8,600 bases of DNA from Bacteroidales bacterium. GTDB lineage: Bacteria > Bacteroidota > Bacteroidia > Bacteroidales > UBA932. Below the pieces are notes generated by a model that was given only the letters and a program-made list of their open reading frames with translations, had not been told where the DNA came from and made no database searches. Where the stretch lies: positions 1 to 8,600 of the forward strand of contig JAEDMF010000067.1 in the NCBI GenBank assembly GCA_016303175.1. Reading direction: 5' to 3'. The position numbers were made by a program, and so were the translations under genes. Shown here piece by piece: positions 1-5,681 of the stretch. Every line of letters starts with the position of its first letter. Positions within the stretch are counted from its first letter, which is position 1.

Positions 1-1
1 G

Positions 2-271
2 GGGCGAGGCAAACTCACCGACCGTCAGGTGAACAAAGTGGTGGGTACATACCAGAAGGATTGGGGCATATCCTTGGGCATAAATCCCGGTTTGTCAACC
101 TTCATTACCGACTACCTTATCCTGGATGCTGTCCTGGGAGTTGCCGGGATACGATATTCCTCTGTGGACCAAATACATAATCAGGTTGATACCGGCTCGA
201 GAGACAGCGCCGGCTTCTTCTATATGTTGAACCCCCTGTCTCTGTCTGTAGGCTTGCATTTTTGTTTCTGA
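2..271 (+). CDS. Outer-membrane beta-barrel protein, C-terminal fragment
   Basis: The gene enters from the left edge; only its last 89 codons are present, read in frame from base 2, so its true start is not visible. The peptide has alternating polar and hydrophobic stretches typical of membrane beta strands (for example WGISLGINPG and LSLSVGLHFCF) and ends in Phe, the usual C-terminal beta-signal that outer-membrane barrels show to the BAM insertion machinery. It resembles the C-terminus of the next gene: both have an S-L-G-[IL]-[NS]-P-G strand, a [DE]-A-x-L-G-[IV]-A strand and a closing aromatic strand, so the two look like tandem paralogues. Its TGA overlaps the next ATG (TGATG at 269-273), which suggests translational coupling. 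The specific function is unknown. Confidence 0.75.
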   Translation, partial: GRGKLTDRQVNKVVGTYQKDWGISLGINPGLSTFITDYLILDAVLGVAGIRYSSVDQIHNQVDTGSRDSAGFFYMLNPLSLSVGLHFCF

Positions 272-1263
272 TGGAGAATAAGAGTTTGACATTGCTTTTT
301 GCCGCACTGCTGATTTTGGGCAGTGCCCGTTTCGCCGTAGCTGCCCCGACCGCTTCTTCGCCTGATGCTTCGCCTGCCTTGGGCATCGCCGCTTCTTCGC
401 CTGATGCTTCGACTGCCTTGTCGCCTGCTGCTGGACGTGAGGAGGCCATAAAGGCGGCCACCGAGGAGCCTATAGAGGATGGCAGAGTTGCAAAAGAGGC
501 CACAGGGGATGAAGGCAAAGGGAAAAAGGACGGCGCAAGGGATAATGGCCGCCGCAGGGTTATTGCCCTGGATCCCAAAAGAGCCGTCATTGCCGACAGT
601 TCAAAAGTGAAGAAGGGTAAGTTGCCTATGCACGTGGCCGTGTACAAGAATGAAAAAATGGTGGGCGCGGCTTTCATGTACGCCAATATGAACAGCAACA
701 ACAGCGAATTTCTCCTGCTTGCCAACGCCATAGATGCCCAGGGTCAGTGCTACCGCATATCTCCCTTCGTTTCCTGGGCCTATCGTGACAATTGCAGCAT
801 AGGAGCCCGTTTTGCTTATACGAGGATGCTCGGGGAGATTAGCGAAGGCTCTCTCGGCCTCTTGAGTGACGACCTCAAGTTCGACCTTACGGATGCAAAC
901 GTGGATTACCATATTTATAAGGCCGCCCTTTTCCACCGCAACTATATGGGTTTGGATCGCCGGGGCACCATCGGCCTCTTTTTGGAATTCCAACTCTCCT
1001 ACAAGTACAGCCGCTCTGTATTCGGGAAGAACCCCGATACGTATTCCGACGGCCATTCTGTGAGCCTCGGCCTTTCACCCGGCGTTGTACTCTACATACT
1101 GCCTATGGTTTCCATTGAAGCCTCGCTCGGCATTGCCAACGTGGGCTATTCGCATTCTTCCACATATTCCTCTGGGCAGCGACAGGGCTTGAGAGACAAG
1201 TGGAATGCCGGCGTGGATCTCAATCTTCTCAATCTTAATTTCGGCATAAGCTATCATTTTTAG
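271..1263 (+). CDS. Outer-membrane beta-barrel protein with low-complexity N-terminal linker
   Basis: This encodes a 330-residue exported protein of unknown specific function. I chose the ATG at 271 over an upstream in-frame TTG because it sits in the TGATG junction with the preceding gene and gives a compact signal peptide (MENKSLTLLFAALLILGSA, likely cut near residue 25). Residues about 26-115 form an unusual linker: an Ala/Ser/Pro/Asp section with a 13-residue tandem repeat (ASSPDAS..AL, copies at about 28-40 and 41-53), then a Glu/Lys/Gly/Arg-rich charged section. From about residue 116 the pattern becomes amphipathic beta strands and ends in SYHF, a C-terminal aromatic typical of outer-membrane barrels; eight strands would fit the length. 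It is a likely paralogue of the truncated gene upstream and lies 9 bp before the lipoprotein gene, so the three probably form one operon. Confidence 0.8.
   Translation: MENKSLTLLFAALLILGSARFAVAAPTASSPDASPALGIAASSPDASTALSPAAGREEAIKAATEEPIEDGRVAKEATGDEGKGKKDGARDNGRRRVIALDPKRAVIADSSKVKKGKLPMHVAVYKNEKMVGAAFMYANMNSNNSEFLLLANAIDAQGQCYRISPFVSWAYRDNCSIGARFAYTRMLGEISEGSLGLLSDDLKFDLTDANVDYHIYKAALFHRNYMGLDRRGTIGLFLEFQLSYKYSRSVFGKNPDTYSDGHSVSLGLSPGVVLYILPMVSIEASLGIANVGYSHSSTYSSGQRQGLRDKWNAGVDLNLLNLNFGISYHF
351..420 (+). repeat. Tandem 39-bp direct repeat inside the barrel gene
   Basis: Two 31-bp copies (351-381 and 390-420) differ at one base and are offset by 39 bp, exactly 13 codons, so the reading frame is kept. 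They encode the duplicated ASSPDAS..AL segment of the linker just after the signal peptide. The near-identity at DNA level suggests a recent in-frame duplication, for example by slippage, in a region under little structural constraint. Confidence 0.85.
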
Positions 1264-1272
1264 TCTGATGCG

Positions 1273-2874
1273 ATGAAAAAAAAGTCTTCATATATTGCGC
1301 TGTGCCTTGCGTCTTGTTTGACTTCGTGCATATACAATGACGTGCCATATCCTCTCGTTGTGCCAAAGATCGTTTCTATAGATGTGCCCGGGGCAACAAA
1401 GGTGGAGATTTCGGCGGCCGAAGCCACCGTCACTTTGATTCTTGATGATGTTACGGATATACAGGGAGTGCAAATTGAGAATGTTGTTACGGACCCTCCA
1501 ACAACAAGGATAAGTCCCTCTATGGTAGGTACTTATGACCTTTCTACGCCGGTCCTGTTCACTTTGACGACCTATCAGGATTACATATGGCGCGTAATTG
1601 CTCGCCAGAGCATAGAAAGGCGTTTTTCCGTGCGCGGACAGGTTGGCAGCAGCGTAATTGACATCGTCAACCACAGGGTTGTGGCCTATGTGTCCAAGAG
1701 CGTGATGCTCTCTGAAATCGAGGTGCAGGAAATGGTACTCGGTCCTGAGCCCATTACGCAATATTCGGTGACCAAGGAGAACTTGCGCAATTTCCTCGAG
1801 CCTGTGACAGTGGAACTTACTTGCCACGGACGTACGGAGATATGGACCCTGTATGTGGAGCAGACCGAGACTTCTGTGGAGTTCAAGAGCATTGATGCGT
1901 GGACTAGGGTTGCTTATCTCAGCGCTTCCGGCATTGAGGGCGAGGAGCGTTGGTTTGAATACAGGAAGAAGGGAGAGGAGGCTTGGATTCGTGTGCCCAA
2001 GGAAGAAATCGTGGTCAAGGCTGGAGATTTCAGCACGGAACTGGACGGGCTCGAGCCTTTGACAAGTTATGAGTGCTGTGCCGTAAGTGGGACGGAAAGG
2101 ACTGAACCTCAGGAGTTTACTACAGATCCTGCAACCGAGCTTCCGAACGGAAGTTTCGAGGTTTATTCCAAGGCCGAATCATCCAAATATTATTCTTTCT
2201 TTGACCCGGCTAACGCGCTTTGGAACTCCAAATGGTGGGATTCGGGCAATATTGGTTCCACTTCGGTGGGTGAGACCCACTCCATCTGCAATCCCGACAA
2301 ACTGGACAAAGTGGACGGGGAGAATTCCGTCAGGATGAATTCGGATTATGTGGTGGTAAAGTTTGCGGCGGGCAACATCTTCACCGGCGAATTTGCCGAG
2401 ATTCTTGGCACGTCTGGCGGAAAGGTGAATTTCGGACGTCCTTGGACCACCCGTCCCCGCTATCTGCGTTTTGCCTTGAAGTATCAGCCCGGTCTGATAG
2501 ACAACATCAACGGCTATCCAGCCAATGCACCCGTGAATATGGGAGACCCCGACCGCGGACAGGTGTATATTGCCCTGGGTGATTGGGATTACAGGAAATA
2601 TGGCGGAACCCCCGAGTCTCCCGTTCAGGTGAACACAACGATTGAGCAGACTTATTTTAATCCCAAGGCTGAGAATGTGATAGCCTACGGTTCCTATATT
2701 GCGGAGGGCAATACCAACGGTTGGATTGATGTTGAAATTCCTCTGGAATATGTCAGCACCTCACGCAAACCCACTCACATCATCATTTCCTGCGCCTCCA
2801 GCATGCTCGGCGACTACTTTACAGGCTCTTCCACCAGCACCATGTGGCTGGACAGGATGGAACTTGTCTATTAG
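1273..2874 (+). CDS. PCMD-domain surface lipoprotein
   Basis: This is a 533-residue predicted lipoprotein. The N-terminus MKKKSSYIALCLASCLTSC has a basic start, a hydrophobic core and a lipobox LTSC with the lipidated Cys at residue 19. Residues about 30-112 and 117-197 look like two tandem beta-sandwich units with matching ends (DYIWRVIARQ and TEIWTLYVEQ). Residues about 202-285 resemble a fibronectin type III domain (LDGLEPLTSYECCAV). From LPNGSFE at about 290 to the C-terminus is a PCMD (putative carbohydrate metabolism) domain, with the Trp-rich ALWNSKWWDSG stretch, RPRYLRF and the closing STMWLDRMELVY. In Bacteroidota, such proteins are outer-membrane lipoproteins thought to bind or process glycans or to work with small surface structures; the biochemical role is not established. 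It starts 9 bp after the barrel gene and is probably co-transcribed with it. Confidence 0.88.
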   Translation: MKKKSSYIALCLASCLTSCIYNDVPYPLVVPKIVSIDVPGATKVEISAAEATVTLILDDVTDIQGVQIENVVTDPPTTRISPSMVGTYDLSTPVLFTLTTYQDYIWRVIARQSIERRFSVRGQVGSSVIDIVNHRVVAYVSKSVMLSEIEVQEMVLGPEPITQYSVTKENLRNFLEPVTVELTCHGRTEIWTLYVEQTETSVEFKSIDAWTRVAYLSASGIEGEERWFEYRKKGEEAWIRVPKEEIVVKAGDFSTELDGLEPLTSYECCAVSGTERTEPQEFTTDPATELPNGSFEVYSKAESSKYYSFFDPANALWNSKWWDSGNIGSTSVGETHSICNPDKLDKVDGENSVRMNSDYVVVKFAAGNIFTGEFAEILGTSGGKVNFGRPWTTRPRYLRFALKYQPGLIDNINGYPANAPVNMGDPDRGQVYIALGDWDYRKYGGTPESPVQVNTTIEQTYFNPKAENVIAYGSYIAEGNTNGWIDVEIPLEYVSTSRKPTHIIISCASSMLGDYFTGSSTSTMWLDRMELVY

Positions 2875-2894
2875 AACTATTATTGCTAATTTTG
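2864..2894 (+). promoter_or_regulatory. Probable rnpB promoter (-33 TTG / -7 TAATTTTG)
   Basis: TAATTTTG at 2887-2894 matches the Bacteroidales -7 consensus TAnnTTTG, and a TTG at 2864-2866, 20 bp upstream, fits the -33 element. Transcription would begin near 2899-2901, exactly where the P1 helix of the RNase P RNA starts. The -33 element lies within the last codons of the lipoprotein gene. Confidence 0.6.
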
Positions 2895-2900
2895 CAACGC

Positions 2901-3216
2901 AAGGTGGGACGAGTTATCGCCGGCATCTTCTGATGTCGGAGGAAAGTCCGGACAGGTAGGGCACTCCGCTGCGGAAAGCGCAGGTGGGGGTAACTTCACG
3001 CCAGACGTAACAGAAATCAAACCGGCGGCTTCTGCCGCCAAGGGTGAAACCGCGAGGCAAGAGCTCACGCCGCTCTGCAGCGATGCAGAACGGAGACGTC
3101 ACCGGAGCCTGCAAGACCAAATATATCGGTATATGGATACGGCCCGTGTCCGCCGAGGGGTAGGTTGCTCAGATAAATGATAACGTTGAACAGAAACCGG
3201 CTTATGGTCCCACCTT
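2901..3216 (+). ncRNA. rnpB: RNase P RNA (type A)
   Basis: This is the catalytic RNA of RNase P, which removes the 5' leader from precursor tRNAs together with the RnpA protein. The conserved core is clear: GAGGAAAGTCCGGAC (5' P4 region, about 2939-2953), AGGGTGAAA followed by GCAAGAGCTCACGCCG (about 3041-3072), CAAGACCAAATA then ACGGCCCG, GAGGGGTAGGTTGCTCAGATAAATGA (in the 3150-3180 region), and ACAGAAACCGGCTTAT (3' P4 region, 3190-3205). P1 is a perfect closing stem: AAGGTGGGAC (2901-2910) pairs with GTCCCACCTT (3207-3216). P3 is a short hairpin at 2920-2939 and another short hairpin, GGCGGC-TTCT-GCCGCC, lies at 3024-3039. At about 316 nt it is somewhat shorter than the E. coli RNA (377 nt). 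The 5' and 3' ends are inferred from P1 and could be off by a few bases. Confidence 0.95.
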
Positions 3217-3222
3217 TTTTTT
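3207..3222 (+). terminator. rnpB 3' end with U-tract
   Basis: The 3' strand of the P1 helix (GTCCCACC, 3207-3214) runs straight into eight T residues at 3215-3222. There is no separate local hairpin; P1 closing next to the U-tract could serve as the intrinsic terminator. The palindrome immediately downstream may act as a back-up. Confidence 0.45.
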
Positions 3223-3223
3223 G

Positions 3224-3386
3224 AGTAATCTTCGAACAAGAACCAACCTCATCTTTGAATATCTTTCCGGTCTGGATTTTCTTTCTCATCGGTCACGTAG
3301 CTATGGCTACGCTCCCTCTTCTAGCGAAAATCCAGCCTCGGAAATCTTATCCAAATCTGAGGCAAGTTCTTGGTTCTCAGATTACT
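3224..3386. repeat. Large imperfect palindrome (163 bp), possible MITE-like element or bidirectional terminator
   Basis: The two halves are imperfect reverse complements around a centre near 3304. Visible paired blocks, from outside in, are AGTAATCT (3224-3231) with AGATTACT (3379-3386); a region with scattered mismatches and small bulges; CTGGATTTTC (3272-3281) with GAAAATCCAG (3326-3335); an unpaired zone; and the apical hairpin CGTAGC-TATG-GCTACG (3296-3311). It fills the space between rnpB (+) and the convergent hydrolase gene (-). It begins directly after the rnpB U-tract and takes in the hydrolase stop codon. No transposase is encoded. It could be a non-autonomous mobile repeat, a REP-like intergenic repeat, or a structure that blocks read-through in both directions; copy number cannot be judged from one locus. 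Confidence 0.7.
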
Positions 3387-4119
3387 TCCGGAAGAAATTG
3401 AGGAGGAGGCGGCCCATTATGGGACTGCGCTTGATGTAGTTGCCGTGGTCCTTGCCTTGAACTATCACTAGAGAGGCGCCGGGAATGTTGTCGGCTATCA
3501 TTCTGGTGTGCTCCTCGCTGATGAGGTCTTCGCTGCCTGCCGTCACGAGGGTGGGGCAGTGGATGGCCCGGAGCTGCTCTGGTTTGATGTCGGGTTCGCT
3601 GAGCATCATCATTGCCAGCGGGGTGCCGTTCTCCAATATCCAGGCCTTGAACTCCTCGAAACCCTCTCCGCAATCAGGAGTGAGGTTGGCTCCGCTGACG
3701 GCTATTTTGCCGCAGGTACCGGGGTGCTCCATCTCCATCATCAGGGCTATGATGCCGCCATCGCTCCAGCCGTAAACATAGGGCTTTTCCAAACCGAGTT
3801 TCTGTATGAAGCAATATGTATCTTCGGCCATATCGGCATAGTGGTATTCCTGCAGGGGTGCGTTAGCGCCCTGACCGCGGCTGTCGGGACTGTACACCCT
3901 GTAGCCGGCCTTTGCCAGCTGCATAGCCTGGGTACGCATCTTGATGTGCGAGCCTCCGTTGCCGTGCAGCAGAATGACGGGATAGCCGTCTTCGGATCCT
4001 CTTGTGGCATATAGAAGGTTGACTCCGTTCACGTTGATGGTGGATGTGCTTTCTTTCCAGCCCAGACAGCTGAGGGTCAGGAATGCGTAGTATATTTTTG
4101 ACAGAATTTTTTGTATCAT
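3382..4119 (-). CDS. Alpha/beta-hydrolase fold protein
   Basis: This 245-residue protein has the full alpha/beta-hydrolase signature. HGNGG at 52-56 forms the oxyanion-hole region, GWSDG at 117-121 is the nucleophile elbow with Ser119, Asp198 (GSEDLI) is the likely acid and His225 (KDHGNYI) the likely base. The PDSRGQG motif at 78-84 is typical of the esterase/haloperoxidase-like group. The substrate cannot be told: an ester hydrolase is most likely. A hydrophobic N-terminal stretch (residues 9-20) could be a signal or membrane anchor; TLSC at 15-18 is only a poor lipobox. It lies 57 bp downstream of the HAD phosphatase gene on the same strand and is probably co-transcribed with it. Its last codons and TAA overlap the outer arm of the intergenic palindrome, but the family's C-terminal helix appears complete. 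Confidence 0.88.
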   Translation of the reverse strand: MIQKILSKIYYAFLTLSCLGWKESTSTINVNGVNLLYATRGSEDGYPVILLHGNGGSHIKMRTQAMQLAKAGYRVYSPDSRGQGANAPLQEYHYADMAEDTYCFIQKLGLEKPYVYGWSDGGIIALMMEMEHPGTCGKIAVSGANLTPDCGEGFEEFKAWILENGTPLAMMMLSEPDIKPEQLRAIHCPTLVTAGSEDLISEEHTRMIADNIPGASLVIVQGKDHGNYIKRSPIMGRLLLNFFRK

Positions 4120-4176
4120 TTTCGATTAATTTTTTGGGCGGGTTGCTGATTCTTGTGAGTCGCTGGCTGCCCAGGT

Positions 4177-4776
4177 TCAGCGCTTGGAAAGCTCCGCAAT
4201 CTCCCGCAGCATCTGTTCGCGGTTCTGGAAGCGGATTCCGTGGAAGCCGCATTCCCTTGCTCCGTCCACATTCTCCTGCTTGTCATCGATGAAGATGCTT
4301 TCCGAAGGATTGATGCCGAATCTTTGTATGGCAAGTTCGAAAATCTCTTTATGGGGCTTGATCATTCCTTCCCTGCCCGAAATGACCATATCTTCCATAA
4401 GCTTGAATATGGGATACATAGGCTCGGCGATGGCGAAGGTTTCGGCACTCCAGTTAGACAGCCCGAAGATGTGGTAGCTCTTTTTGAGTTCTTTCAGACA
4501 GTCTTCCATCCCCGGCAGCTCTCCTCCCATCATTTCCGTGAATTTGCCGTAGTACATCATAATTTCCTTCTCCCATTCCGGGTGCTTTGAGATGAGTTCC
4601 TCCTCCGCTTCCCTAATGGGGCGCCCGTTGTCCTGTTTTATGTTCCATTCGTAGGTACAGATGTTCTCCAGAAACCAGTCGGCCTTTGCCGCGCTCCCGA
4701 AGTATTTGTCGTAATAGTGGTGCGGATTCCAATCAACCAGCACGGCACCATAGTCAAAAACCAGATTCTTTATCAT
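4177..4776 (-). CDS. HAD-superfamily phosphatase (YihX-like)
   Basis: This is a 199-residue cytoplasmic HAD hydrolase, close in length to E. coli YihX (a sugar-1-phosphate phosphatase). The motifs are in order: motif I FDYGAVLVDWN with nucleophile Asp8, motif II GLSNWS with Ser107, motif III Lys140 (IKPHKEIF), and motif IV FIDDKQEN with Asp164/Asp165. A helical cap lies between motifs I and II (about residues 15-90). The residue two after the nucleophile, usually a general-acid Asp, is Gly here; YihX-type proteins also have Gly there (DLGNV), which supports that subgroup. The probable substrate is a small phosphorylated metabolite such as a sugar phosphate, but this is not shown by the sequence. 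It is the first gene of a minus-strand pair with the hydrolase and diverges from the uronate operon. Confidence 0.88.
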   Translation of the reverse strand: MIKNLVFDYGAVLVDWNPHHYYDKYFGSAAKADWFLENICTYEWNIKQDNGRPIREAEEELISKHPEWEKEIMMYYGKFTEMMGGELPGMEDCLKELKKSYHIFGLSNWSAETFAIAEPMYPIFKLMEDMVISGREGMIKPHKEIFELAIQRFGINPSESIFIDDKQENVDGARECGFHGIRFQNREQMLREIAELSKR

Positions 4777-4783
4777 AACGGCG

Positions 4784-4791
4784 CAAAGTTA
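4784..4791 (-). promoter_or_regulatory. Probable -7 element for the HAD/hydrolase pair
   Basis: Read on the minus strand this is TAACTTTG, a match to TAnnTTTG. It ends only 7 bp before the ATG of the HAD gene, so the transcript would have a very short or absent leader. I see no convincing TTG -33 element at the usual spacing, so support is moderate. Confidence 0.45.
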
Positions 4792-4808
4792 ATCAAATAT
4801 GAATGTAA

Positions 4809-4841
4809 TTGGGTGCGGTATGGAGAAATTTATTATATTTG
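4809..4841 (+). promoter_or_regulatory. Probable promoter of the uronate operon (-33 TTG / -7 TATATTTG)
   Basis: TATATTTG at 4834-4841 matches the Bacteroidales -7 consensus, with TTG at 4809-4811, 22 bp upstream, as a plausible -33 element. Transcription would start around 4845-4850 and give a leader of about 40 nt before the SDR gene. The 110-bp intergenic region also holds the outward-facing HAD promoter. I see no clear operator repeat. Confidence 0.55.
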
Positions 4842-4886
4842 CTTGAATGTGTATTGAAATAATTCAAAACTCTAAAAATACAGATT

Positions 4887-5681
4887 ATGGTAAATTTTTC
4901 ATTAGAAGGTAAGGTGGCGCTTGTTACTGGAGCCGCTTACGGTATCGGTTTCGCGATGGCGAAGGCTCTTGCGGAGGCCGGAGCAAAAATCGCTTTCAAT
5001 TGCCGTTCTCAGGCTAATATGGACAAGGCCCTTGCAGATTATAAGGCTGAGGGTATTGAGGCTAAGGGTTATATTTGCGATGCCACTGATGAGGCCGGAG
5101 TAAAGGCTATGGTCGAAGATATCGAGAAAACTCTCGGTCCTGTGGATATTCTCGTCAACAACGCCGGCATAATCAAGAGGGTTCCTATGCATGAGATGCC
5201 CTCTGAGGAATTCCGCCAGGTCATTGACATCGATCTTGTAGCTCCCTACATTTGCGCAAAGGCTGTCCTTCCTTCAATGATGGAGAGACGTCACGGTAAA
5301 ATCATCAACATTTGCTCGATGATGTCCGAACTAGGCCGTGAGACCGTTTCTGCGTATGCTGCCGCAAAGGGAGGACTCAAGATGCTTACCCGCAACATTG
5401 CCTCTGAATATGGCGAATACAATATCCAGTGCAACGGCATAGGCCCCGGCTATATCGCCACTCCCCAGACTGCTCCTCTTCGCGAGAGACAGCCTGACGG
5501 CAGCCGCCATCCCTTCGATTCCTTCATTGTTGCCAAGACTCCCGCTGCCCGCTGGGGTACTCCCGAGGATTTGATGGGCCCCGTAGTATTCCTTGCCAGC
5601 GAGGCTTCTGATTTCATCAACGGCCACGTACTGTATGTGGACGGCGGCATTCTGGCGTACATCGGCAAACAGCCTAAATGA
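4887..5681 (+). CDS. kduD: SDR oxidoreductase, KduD / gluconate 5-dehydrogenase type
   Basis: This is a 264-residue classical short-chain dehydrogenase without a signal peptide, so it is cytoplasmic. TGAAYGIG at 14-21 is the NAD(P)-binding glycine motif, NNAG is at 91-94, and the catalytic Ser144, Tyr157 and Lys161 are present (ICSMMSELG and YAAAKGG). The PG pair at 187-188 and the C-terminal YVDGG are also typical. Sequence around the active site is like gluconate 5-dehydrogenase (IdnO) and 2-deoxy-D-gluconate 3-dehydrogenase (KduD). The KduI-type gene in the same operon favours the KduD role: reversible reduction of 3-deoxy-D-glycero-2,5-hexodiulosonate to 2-keto-3-deoxygluconate. These subgroups cannot be split reliably by eye, so the symbol is a context-based choice. 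Its TGA overlaps the next ATG by 4 bp (ATGA, 5678-5681), indicating coupled translation with the transporter fusion. Confidence 0.88.
   Translation: MVNFSLEGKVALVTGAAYGIGFAMAKALAEAGAKIAFNCRSQANMDKALADYKAEGIEAKGYICDATDEAGVKAMVEDIEKTLGPVDILVNNAGIIKRVPMHEMPSEEFRQVIDIDLVAPYICAKAVLPSMMERRHGKIINICSMMSELGRETVSAYAAAKGGLKMLTRNIASEYGEYNIQCNGIGPGYIATPQTAPLRERQPDGSRHPFDSFIVAKTPAARWGTPEDLMGPVVFLASEASDFINGHVLYVDGGILAYIGKQPK

Noticed and set aside
117..731. 204-codon minus-strand frame over the barrel genes
   Set aside because: It is antisense to two well-supported barrel genes; its length comes from the GC-rich low-complexity linker.
2886..3120. Minus-strand short frames over 2886-3120
   Set aside because: The region is the RNase P RNA, identified by its conserved core and P1/P4 pairing, so these are chance frames.
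3221..3439. Small + strand reading frame of 72 codons crossing the palindrome
   Set aside because: It begins with TTG in the rnpB U-tract, is made mostly of the palindrome and continues antisense into the hydrolase gene. No family resemblance or translation signal is visible.
3508..4014. 168-codon + strand frame opposite the hydrolase
   Set aside because: It lies wholly antisense to a gene with an intact catalytic triad and has no recognisable protein pattern.
4120..4176. Possible terminator or separate promoter between the HAD and hydrolase genes
   Set aside because: On the minus strand no compact hairpin followed by a T-tract and no TAnnTTTG element is seen, so I treat the two genes as one transcript.
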